Shown here piece after piece: positions 1 to 10,500 of a stretch of DNA of 64,000 bases. A program made the translations under genes and the position numbers. Origin of the DNA: Stachybotrys elegans (lineage: Eukaryota > Ascomycota > Sordariomycetes > Hypocreales > Stachybotryaceae); NCBI GenBank assembly GCA_020746835.1, contig JAGPNK010000003.1, positions 2,542,001 to 2,606,000 on the forward strand, in the 5' to 3' direction. Position 1 is the stretch's first letter; the number at the start of each line of letters is the position of its first letter. The notes under the pieces were generated by a model. That model was not told the DNA's origin. It saw nothing but the letters and a program-made list of their open reading frames with translations, and searched no databases.

Positions 1-936
1 GGCAGACTGGTAGGCTCCTGTCATCGGGCTAGCTGTTGTCGAGATACATGCCGTGTTTGCTCGGAGTGAGTGATGCTGTGCATAGGTAGGTAGGTCTTTT
101 TCCCCAGCTGCACACCCGCGGGCCTTTTAGGCTAAGGATTTCATCCACCCACCCGTACCCCCGGAAGGTCGCTTCATGTACCTCGATACCAGCGTCCGTA
201 TGTACCTTCCCTCGAGGTACCTCGCGGTCTTGTACCTTGTCTTCACTACCTAGCCACACCGACTACTCCAGCCACACAGTGGCGAGTGTCGACTGTTACG
301 CATTCATCGCATCATCATGACCTTAATCGTCTCCTTTTCCCCTCCCCATCTTTCATGTGCCGAGAACACTTGCAGGCCTAGACTTGGGCCCGGCTCCTGT
401 GCCACACATGGTACTATGGTGTCCCTGCTCGCGTCGTCACGAGCAGTTCACGCGACCGCCACACCAAGCCCCCCGACTACCGAATCCAACATCTAGCGTT
501 GGCTGGCCGTTGAGAGAGGGGAAAGGACCCGTCTGCTAACGTGAACGAGAGGGTCTACGTTATGTCTTGGCGCTACAAAGGATGCCCAGCAGTACCAAGA
601 TCAGTAATTACTGCTTATCCAGCGTAGCTGGCTCCCATCGCTCATTTCACCAACGAGCCACGATCGCGATCGAGGCGCGCCATCTGGCCTACCACTCTCA
701 CCCCCTTGTCACCCCCTTGCTCACCAGATCCTTCTGGACGCAATGTGGCGGCGGGCTTGGCTTGTCTTCATCTCGGTCTGTGGCGCGCCTGCACCAAAAG
801 CAAACCTGGCGATAGGAAACGCGGAAATCACCGCATAGAGAAACAACAAGAAGAAGCAGCAATAAAATAATGGATCTTAATAAGCCTTCTAGGAACTTTT
901 GCTTGGAATAATGCCGGCTGGTCGCCTTGTGAGAGA

Positions 937-955
937 GGGGGGGGGGGGGGGGGGG
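937..955. repeat. Poly-G tract (19 G)
   Basis: Uninterrupted run of 19 G on the plus strand. A 12-G run lies at 1328-1339. Length of such runs is unreliable in sequencing. Confidence 0.9.
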
Positions 956-1202
956 TCCTCCCTCCCGGCACTCCCTTTGACACAACGACAAGCCGCGAAA
1001 CACGGCAAATACAAACAAACAGTTCTTGGGTCTTGGGGGTTTGGGAACGTTCTCTTGTTCTTATTCGGATACCTGGATCCGATCGAGCTTGCTGATTGGT
1101 CGACCAATGATGATCTAAAACAAAACCCCTTCTCATCACGTTTTTGGCGTTTGGAAGTGGCTTGAAGTCCGGGGTGATGCCATATCCTCCAATTTCCACT
1201 AA

Positions 1203-1246
1203 TCTCATCTCATCTCAACTCATCTCGTCTCATCTCGTCTCGTTTC
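1203..1246. repeat. Imperfect CATCT pentanucleotide tract
   Basis: Repeated tctcat/ctcgt units form a pyrimidine-rich low-complexity tract. Confidence 0.75.
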
Positions 1247-2165
1247 TTTTCCCTCCCTCCGATGGACTGATATGACTGCATCCTCCATGCGGATTAGTCC
1301 ATGGCGCCACGCCACGGCCCAGGAGAAGGGGGGGGGGGGCGTGCCACAACTCTCGCATCCTCTCTGTCCCTTGTCGTCGCCATCCATCCTAACCTCGGAA
1401 ATTAGCCACAGGAACCCAACTTCCCTCCCGATCCTGGTGCTGCCCAATCGTCCATCAGCCTTCCTGCCGGGCCACAGCACATCAGATCGCCCGGCCTGAC
1501 TAGTCTAGCCTGCCAATGTTTCGTGAAACCTTGAGAGCAGCCTCTCAACCATCTAGTGCCTTGGGCCTCTCCTCCTCCTCTCCATCCCTCATGTCACTAC
1601 AACCCGTCTCGGCGTCTTCCCATTCCGCTGAGATATGCCTCATCAGCCCTTATCCCTGCCGTTACTACTTTTCGGTATCGATGTAAGCGCCTCCTCTCCC
1701 ATGCTACACCAATATGGAAGTCGTGCCAAATACAGGATCCTTTCCCACGTCTTCCGTCTCTCGGCAGTTCTGTTACTTAACGAAATTGTATTAAAGGACC
1801 AGGGAACATGCTAGGCAGGGTATCTTGGTTGTGCCTATGCCAATGGTAATAATAAACACGGGGCAAGCCAAGAGAATATGGTAGAGTACCTGTGATTTAA
1901 TGTAGAATTCGTTGCAAAATACCAAACGTTATATCGTAGGTTGGATACACAAGTGTTTTCCTTCCGGCTTCCGCGGCCTGTTTATCCTGACACTTATTCA
2001 TCCAAGGCGAGAGCCAGCCTGCCTTGAGTTCACTCTTGATCTAGACATGACAACCATCCCGTCCCTTCGACAAAGTAAAAAATAAAAAAATAAAAAATAA
2101 AAAAAAAAACCAAATAGGGGTGGTTGAAAGACAGAGAAAAAGCATAAAGGAAAACAAAGCAAAAG

Positions 2166-2182
2166 CCCCCCCCCCCCCCCCC
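2166..2182. repeat. Poly-C tract (17 C)
   Basis: Uninterrupted run of 17 C, followed directly by an A run and a short (AT)n run. Confidence 0.9.
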
Positions 2183-2455
2183 AAAAAAAAATATATATGA
2201 CCAACCCTTTGTGGTCTCTCTCCCAAGCCAATGCTCACCCAGGGGGGCTGAGCCAAAAACGAATAAATCGAGACCGGTGGTATCTTGTGCAATCAATGTT
2301 GACAACGCCCCAACACCAGTTCAAAGGCACAGAATTATGCGCGCCGCCCGTATTGCCACCCTGATCAACCCATGATACACAGTCGTCTTCCCGGGTCTAG
2401 GTCTCGAGCAACCACCAAGCCCCTTACCAACTTCCCAAACTGCAACATTAAACAA

Positions 2456-5226
2456 TTAAAATATCAGCCGGAGACTGAGTCCGTTCCTTGTCGTGGATCC
2501 CGCCTCGTCGCTTCCGGGAGTGTCGTGGGTGTCGAGTGACATTTCCCACTCCCTCTTCAGAGGTGGGGCCTGCTCCGTTGTCTCCTCCACTTCCAAGATG
2601 ATATCCTGGCCCTCCTTAAGCTCGCGGACTACGTCATCGTCCACCTCGACCTCGAGGCCGCTCTGCAGTACGTGAATAGTCTTGATAATCCTGGAGCTGT
2701 CGAGTCCCCACTTGATTGCAATTCGGTCGTTCAGCTCCTGCAAGTTGCGCTGTGTTAGGTACAAGGCCCGATAATATTCGGCCTTTTCCGTCTCAGCCCC
2801 GCCTCGCTTCTTGACGTAGAAGCAAGCAATTGGTCGTGGTGACCGCTCAGCAGGCGGTCGGTAGGAGTGATCGACACCGAGAGCCTCGATCCAGCCGCTT
2901 AGGTTGCCGTCGTCGTCGGTCTTGCTGACCTTGGTAGGCTGGTCCGAGCCCTTGCGCGACCCTTCAGCCACAGAATCAAAGTTTTGCCAGTGGCCACCAG
3001 CACCCACTGCCGATACCTGCGATGCCAGCGATACCGAGCTAGGAGAAGGTGAAATAATAGAGCCGGTGACCGAACTTCGCGAGCTTCGGGCTTGCCAGTT
3101 GGGCCCTTCGCGGGCAGAGTCGACCTTCCTTGGCGGAGACATGTCTCCAGGCATAGCGACGGGATGCAGGTCCGGGTCGTCCTGCTCCTCGCCGCGCAAG
3201 TACAAAACGCTGACTGGCCGAGTACTGGTAAACATGTCTTGTAGGGTTTGCAGCTTCACGGCCAAATCTTCTTCCACTGTGAGGCGCCCCGATCCTCCGT
3301 TGGCCGAGCTGGTCGACGACATGGACCACGTCCGCTTGTGCTTCGGCGCTTTGCCCGGGCGCTGAGGGTCGCTCGGCTTGGGCATACCACTAGACCTCTT
3401 CCTCTTTCCAAAGTCCTTCATCCCGCTCTCGGCCTGGGCAATCTGCTGCTTGAGCTTGTCGATGGATTTCTTGACGTGTGCCACGTCGTTGGACAGCTTG
3501 CGCTCGGCGCCGTGGTCGCGGAAGAGCTTCACCTTGCAGAAGCAAATCTCGGGGTTGGCGTCGGCGGCGGGCTGCGACTGATCGGTCGGGAACGGGCTCG
3601 TCTTGGCGCAAAGCCTTACAGGAATGCCCTTCACACCCTTGGAGTGACTGAAGTCGGTCGAGAGGAAGTTGAAACGGACAGCAATGTTGACTTCGGGGCT
3701 GCCGTTGAGGCCGGGTGTCCAGATAACCGAAAACCCATCAAAGGAGTAGTATTCAAGCTCGACCCGGGTTCTCTTGTCGTCCCCTTCAGCGGGCTGACCG
3801 GCCTCTACGTATTCAACAGCCTGCAGCTTGCCACCTCTTTGATGCGCTTCGTTGGTTCCTCGGCCCTCCTTCCACAGGCTCCAGCAAACCCCTGGCTTCT
3901 GGCGCTGCTGCTCATCCTCGAAGGAGATGCGGACAAAGGTACGGTACTTGGTGCCAGGAGCAATGGGGATCGTGGCATTGGTGTCGCAAATAGTCAGAGA
4001 GTAGGCCTGGCCCTTGTTAAGATATGTGACAGGGATCTCGTCAGCCTGCTTGATCATGGCTGTGGGAGCATTGAGAGTCGAGTGGAAGCGAAACTTCTCG
4101 GCAGAGGGCGGCAAGCCGTGATTCATGTGCATTCCGCCTAGATGTCGCGCCTGCAAAGCGCCAGCGACGGGCGATGCCGTGTGGAAAGCCGAGTCAATCG
4201 AGGTCATGCGCTTGTCGGCACCGTCCGAATCGATGGGTGAGCCATCCTGATCCATCGTCTCGTATCCAGTATCCTGGTGGACAAAGCTCGAGGGCGCAAA
4301 GGTTGGCTGAGGAGGTGGTGCCTGGACGAAAGGGTTGAAGTGGTGGAACTGATGCGGCTGGAGTGCTTGGAAGCCACCCATATCCATCATGCCAGCGGTG
4401 GTCGGCTGCATCACGCCGCCAGAGGCAGGCATCGACAGCGGTGTTCCCATCCCACCGGGGAGTAGGCTTAGAGTCGGCGTGTGTAAGTCGCCAGCCTGGG
4501 AGTGAAAGAGGGTGTTAGTGCCACCCGGTGTGGGTGTATAGTAGCCCGGTGGGGCATTGGCAAATGTGTTGAAAGAGTAGGAAGTCGGGTCTAAGAGTGA
4601 AGGCGTGAATCGCCATGGCTCGTTGCTAGCCCGAGGAGTCGGATCCTGATCGCGGAATGCATCGGTATCAATGGGTTGTGTGCTGCGCGACTTAGTCAGT
4701 AACAGGGGGAAAGGAGGGCTTCTATGCGATCACTCGCAAGGGATCATGTGGCTGGGCAGGTAGGTGTGTGAGATGAACGACAAAGTGAATTGGAGGAGGT
4801 TGTGCAGCGACTTCGAATACAGTACCCCGCGTTTTGCAGGCTAAGGCTATTGCATTTCGGAAAATGCGAGGGGAGGCGAAAAAAGAAGATGCGATACATA
4901 CGGCTGTTGATGCTGGTTGCTAAGAAGGATGTTGTCACCAGGGGCGGCTGTTTGTGAGATTGCCGGAGCGGTGGTGCCAGCGGTGCTGGTGGCCGCAACT
5001 TGTGGGAACTGCTCCCTAAAATTGGCCAGAAGCTCGTCCCCAGGCTTCTGGGAGCTCGTCCTAACAAAAGGCGCATCGAGTCAGTCACGGGATCGGCGCA
5101 GGGCAGTGCAGGGAGCGCACACAGGCGGCGGTCAAATGGTAATGACAAGGAAGGAGAAGCAGGAGATTTGAGTAGGAGGATAGGGGGAGAAAGGCTCGGG
5201 AACAAGACGTACCTCGAACGAAACAT
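2456..5226 (-). CDS. Grainyhead-like / CP2 family transcription factor
   Basis: Sequence-specific DNA-binding protein of the CP2/grainyhead family, acting in the nucleus; in other fungi the family is linked to cell-wall remodelling. I infer three exons: 5226-5213 (14 nt, ATG TTT CGT TCG AG), 5060-4902 and 4682-2456, with introns 5212-5061 (GTACGT...TTAG) and 4901-4683 (GTATGT...GCAG). All phases join, giving 799 aa. The first ATG inside exon 3 (4450) is not the start: the frame stays open upstream with coherent protein (GYYTPTPGGTNT), but has no ATG until exon 1. The CP2 domain spans about residues 250-470 (from EKFRFHSTLNAP through the FFSxDFxxxKGVKG-like RFNFLSTDFSHSKGVKG region). A basic KRKRSS stretch follows, then a long Ser-rich linker, and a C-terminal ubiquitin-like dimerisation region at about 680-765. 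The family is clear; the 14-nt first exon is inference from splice sites. Confidence 0.9.
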
Positions 5227-6249
5227 GTCGGAGCAGGTTGTTGTTCTGCGCTGTCCAAGACAGCAGGCTCACTAGGCTCTCAGCACGGCGGTAAAGGCTC
5301 CAGGCGCCTTAGGAGGGCCGGGCAAGTAATGGTAGACAGCGACGTCGCGAGGCTGCCGGAGCTGTGTTCAGGTGATGCAGCAAGCTCCTCCCATAAGTAT
5401 GAAGGAGTTGCCTTGAGAGAAAAAGAGGTGAGGCGCAGAGCGGAGGGTGAGAGTCGGACGAGACTTCGGTGAGATCGGTGCGAAGATGCGGCGCCACGTG
5501 GGGTGACGCTCTGCTGCTGTGCGAGAAGCCCGGTGCGTGCGAACAGCCCAGGCGGCAACGAGAGCCCAAAAGAGAGAAGGCAGCGCGAGAGCGAGGGGAT
5601 AGGCACAAGACTGGCGAGAATTAAGAAAAATAAAAACCCGGGCCAAACTCGTGCGAGGGAGTGTGAACAAAAAAAGAGAGGGCAGCACAGAGCCAAGTAA
5701 TATCCAGGTGGAAGACGGAAGACAGAAGGCTGACAAGGTGCTGGCCGGGAGTACTATAAGGTATTATTAGAGGGGGTGCAGTGTGGGGACAGGTAGGCCA
5801 GAGTGGTGCTGTTTCCACAGGTGCGGCGTAGCGTCGAGGAAAGAAGCCTGGAGGTCTTCTGGTTAGTCTTGCGACGGCTAGGCAGGTGCGTCCCGTTCGC
5901 GAAATGCGAAAAGGCCCGGGGCTAGGGCAGTAGATAGGTAGGGCACGAGGTGCCGGTGGTATAGGCAGGTATTGATTATAGGTGATGGCCGGCCGGCCTG
6001 GGTTTGGGACCTGTTGTACGGGTACCAGATGCCGGACAAGGGAAGAGGGTAAGGAAGGTAGGTAGTGTAGTAATGGACGGAGTAATAAAAGTAAGGCAAG
6101 GTAAGGCCATGTAAGGTAGGTAAGGCAAGGCAAGGAACCCAGGTGGGCGGGTAGCAGGAGGGATCTTGGGAGACGTCGGCAAGACGACTACACGCAGCCA
6201 AGGCTTGCGCTGGGGAGGCGGGCAGAGAGATATGGCCTTCTTGACTTCT

Positions 6250-6252
<3 letters not shown>

Positions 6253-6280
<28 letters not shown>
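6253..6280. repeat. (TG)n microsatellite
   Basis: About 14 TG units in the upstream region of the CP2 gene. Confidence 0.9.
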
Positions 6281-6802
6281 GTTGTCTGCCTGTCACGGCA
6301 GTGGGGGCAAGCTGAGAAGAGAGGTCGATGTAGACGTCAACTAGCCCCAGGCGTTGGTTGACAGTGGGTTGTCCGCTTGACCGACTCCCAAGGGGTGCAG
6401 CGAAGGAAGACGACGGCGAGGTGATGTAGGCGGAAGAGGTGTGTATTACCTTGTCAACCCCAGGAGGGGCGGCAGAGTAAAGTAGGTTATGGGAAAGAAG
6501 GAGCAGGAGGAGAAGCAGGCCTCTGGGGCCCAGGATTGAGAAGTGGATGAAGGACGGGAAAGGATGAGTATGAAGAGATTGGGGTCGAGTCAACCGTACC
6601 TTGGTAAGAGCCACAGGCGAAGCCCGATTAGCATTAAGACAATGTCCGAGTGTGTATACGAGAGACGAGTCGGTTGGGGCAGAGCTGAAGCAATATAGCT
6701 GTGCGCGAGCAATGCAATGCACGATGCAATGCAGGCAGGTGAGATGCCAGATGTATGTACGGGGGGCGGATGGTTGATTAGGTAGGCAAGGTATGTATCG
6801 GC

Positions 6803-6823
6803 AGGTAGGTAGGTAGGTAGTAG
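6803..6823. repeat. (GGTA)n tetranucleotide repeat
   Basis: About five GGTA units; the motif ggtagg also recurs more loosely from about 6000 to 6150. Confidence 0.85.
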
Positions 6824-7500
6824 ATTATGTATGGCGGAGTGAGAGGTGGGAGCGTGCTTTATCTTATTACTCTCTCCGTCCGAATAGAGTTATGGCAGAT
6901 GGTGGTAGGTTTGTGAGCCAGTGAAAGACGGGGGGGAAAGTGGAAGAGAAGAGAAGAGCGAGCGAGTGTGTGTATGAGAGAGGGCAAACGAGTGTGAATG
7001 AGGGTGAGGGTGAGTGCGAGTGCGGATGGTGTGAAGGTATGTCTATCTACTTGCGCACACGTCCCTTGGTTACTTATCATCCATGACTCTCTTGGTTTGT
7101 CTGTGTCTTGTATATCTGCCTGTCCGTCACTCGGTCGATCTGCGTGTCTCTTACCCGTCCGTCCCGTCCCCATCTGCTTTGCTACATACTAAACTCCCAT
7201 GTATATTATGTACATGCTGCAGGGACAGGAGGTCAAGACCGTTGTCACTGTCGAGGGTCCATCCATCAGAGATGGTGCAGACAGGGTGCCATGGGATGGG
7301 TGCGTGGTGCGTGGTGCGTGGTGGATGGTGTAGTGCGTGGCGTGTGGGCACAAGCCACCTCACAGTGGTGCTAGCAAGCAGCGCCAGCACCAACGCCAGC
7401 ATTAGCCTTACAGGGCCCTGTACGTCCATGTATCGAAGGTACATAGGGTTGGCTTGTTTGGGGGGGTCAGAGGTCAAAGGCATCGAGGTCTGAGGTCACG

Positions 7501-10500
7501 GCGCTACTCTGAGGATACCCGTCCCCGTCCCCCGGCCCAGGGATGTGGCTGAGTATCTCCCGGGTATAGTCCGAGGTGCTGCAGGGCTGTCGTGGGTGAG
7601 CGCATTACCTTGAGAGTACTTTGTTTCCAACCAGGTGGCGGATACTTGAAGGAAAAGTCTCCCCCCCAAGACGCCACTAACCGTGCTGGGGCTTGCGGCA
7701 GGGGCTTGAATGGCCATATCATCCTTGCCCAGCATCACAATTAATTGTTAGTGCGCGACAAGTCCACGCGTGATGACTAGACACACGCCCCCTCCTTTTC
7801 CCCTCCTTCCTCCTGGCCCCCAGTACCTTCTTCCAATACTCCTTGCCTTGCATTTGCCACACCTCCATCACATCAACGAGATGCATGCATGCTCGCTTCA
7901 CCAGGGCCCCCGTCCCCTTCGCCATCCTCCCGCTGCCTTTTCTCGCTCCCTCTCCGCCTTCACGCGCGGGCGGCTGGTTGGCTAAGCGGACCACACACAA
8001 ACCGCACGGCAAAGAAGAAGAAAAAAAATTGCAAAGTCAAGCCCACAAGCTGCATCAAGGGTAAATTTTGCCGTCCGACCAACCAGCCCTGAGCACCAGC
8101 TCAGCATGGCAAGCCTCCCGTCCTGGCGCCGATTATCAATCACTGTGCACAGCTCTCGCGCCGGCACCGTTTTGCCATCCCAGACTTATACCTCACAATA
8201 TCAAACGCCCCTGCGGATGGCGTGTTTGCCAACGGAGATGAATCCTCAAACCGAAAAGCACTTCGTGCACCTTCGTCACAACATGGGCACATGCTGCCCA
8301 ATGGAGCCACTTCCGCGAGTGTCTGGTTGGAAGAAACCCTAGAGAATTGTCTTATATCAGAACCCGATATGAGACCGTGCGTTTACTGTCCCTTACTTTG
8401 CTCTCCCATCCCATCCATGTCCCCTACCTAGCCTCGCTCCCTAGATCCCGCGCTGAGCCCGTTCCTCTGCGCTGGACCTCGTCCGTCGTCATGGGTTAGA
8501 CTTTATGACGCGGCTAGCGGGTTCATGTGGCGGTGCCTGCTCTCATGCCAGATACCTAGCATTTCATTATTTCGTCATTTCATCATATCCTATTCTCTTT
8601 TCTCCCTCTTCTTCGCCGCCCCCCGCAAATCGCTCCAGCACATGGCCAATCTTTTCGCAATGGGAGAATTAGGGTTGGTATTATAAGTCTATGGGATAAC
8701 TTGGATGGAGCAAATTTGTCGATCACCTCGTACTGGTCGGCACCGCCACATCAGCAACGTAACGCAACCATCACCGGTTCTCGCGTGGGAGGGCACAAAC
8801 AACAAACCAGACGACAAGAACAACGGCCATAGAACACATCGGAAACCATCCGGCCCCGTACCGGTAAGTCGTGCACCTCCACCAATCGATGCTTGAAAGG
8901 AGAGCTCAAGGATAAGACGACTGACGTTGCAATATACACGCCAGCCTCCGTGCTCTCGACTTAGCTTCCCATCTACAACTAGACTTCGGCCGGACTAATA
9001 GGACGGCTGCCGACTACGGCTATGGCTCCGGTACAATACATGGTAGAATGCTTTTTCCCATAGCTTGATGGGCACCTTGTGGCTCGGGTCCACTTTCCCC
9101 AAGTCGTGGTGCCACATTTGAGGTGTGAGAAGACCCGGCCACTGGGATCTTCATGCCTGGCTCGCACGCCTCGACCCATTCTCACCCTGACCTCGGCCTC
9201 GTTCCTCTCAAGATCGTCGCTTCTCAGGGTTTTCTCTGTATGCGGAGCAGATGCGCATCGTCGTGGCTAGTTGTGGCGTCTCCCCGTGCTGTCCTCGAGC
9301 AAACCTCAGCATGGGCGACCCAATATCAGACGACTCCCGTCGGGTGTTGGTGTTGGCTTTTGACAGCGGCAATTCCGATTTCCTGCAACTGGTCTTCCGG
9401 CACTTCATCCTCTCTCGGCGTCGACGCCGTATTGGGGAATGGCGAGGACCAGCTCCCAGGATCCCCCAGAAAGTCATGCAGATGGACCACCCCTCCTCGT
9501 CCACTGTCGAATGGGCACATCATCCTTGCGACGTCATAATCCCATGACAAAATCGGCCAGGAAACACGCTATTGCGGATGCCCGTTGCAGCATCTGCCTG
9601 CCAAGAGCGAGCCTTACCTAAACGTGAGCTGTCACGGAGAATGCCATGTACCAGACCCTCCCCGCGGGTCCCCTTCTGTTTCATTCGCGGCACCCTTTCG
9701 ATTCACTCGTCATTCTCGATTCCCAGCGTGCACGTTATGGACCTCCGATCTTACTGGCGCTAACAAGTTCGTCGCATGAAAAATCGCAATTTGACTAGGC
9801 GCGCTCCGCTGCGGAGGAGTCTGTACGGAGAATAGCCCAACCGTGTTTCTCCCACACCACGGACGGGAGAGCTTGTCTGGCCTATCCTGCGAAGCCAGAG
9901 CCGCTCCCTGCACTGTTCCTGGCGCGCGAAAGACGAAAAGGGTCCACGGGTCTTCGGCGGAAGCTTCTTCGTTCTCAAAGATACCTCCTTTTGTGCAGGT
10001 TTGGGACGATCCTCATCTACTCGATCAATAGTGTCTGCGGTAGCATCCTACCGAGTATCCACGTTGTCAATCGAACATCAGTCATGGTGCGCACAGGCAT
10101 TCCGCGCAACATTGGTTGTGGCTGATGCGGGTTGACGCCGGCAACTCACCCGACGACTCTTCCCCCTGTCCATCCCCTCTCGCGCGCGCTTGGCCTATCC
10201 CATCTGCAGCAAGCACAGGCGAAGGCCTTGGTTTCCGCTTTGGTTTCCCTCACGCCCTGACAGCAGGGTGTCCTAACCAAACAAGGGCACATGAATTTTT
10301 TTTCTCGGCTCCCGGCTCTATCCGTGTGCGTCCTGGTCCCGTTTGTAATGACTGACAAACGCTACCCTACAGCACGGAGAAAACAATAGCATATGCGGGA
10401 AGCGAGACATGCAGCTGTAAAGCCTGCTGCATGTGTGAGAAGTGCCAGCGGGCGTGTTTATGAAGGCTCCCGTGCAGTCGGACGATAACCAGAGTGGACT

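Larger units (their letters stand above)
1..2455. other. Intergenic / 3' region, no gene recognised
   Basis: No reading frame here has a recognisable domain or convincing coding character. The stretch holds long homopolymer runs (G at 937-955 and 1328-1339, C at 2166-2182), an A/T-rich patch near 2085-2110 and a CATCT-like pentanucleotide tract near 1203-1246. The part next to 2455 is presumably the 3' UTR of the CP2 gene. A gene starting outside the window cannot be excluded for the first few hundred bases. Confidence 0.5.
5227..7500. other. Probable long 5' leader/promoter of the CP2 gene
   Basis: No coding exon recognised. On the minus strand the stretch is pyrimidine-rich and contains simple repeats ((TG)n at 6253-6280 and (GGTA)n at 6803-6823). 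Open frames such as 5976-6722 minus are low-complexity Ser/Pro/Leu translations of these tracts. A long regulatory leader is inferred from position only. Confidence 0.4.

Noticed and set aside
3248..4141. 297-codon plus-strand frame opposite the CP2 domain
   Set aside because: Shadow of the conserved CP2 coding sequence.
5976..6722. 248-codon minus-strand frame with a Thr-His run
   Set aside because: Derives from the (TG)n repeat and pyrimidine tracts; no ordered sequence.
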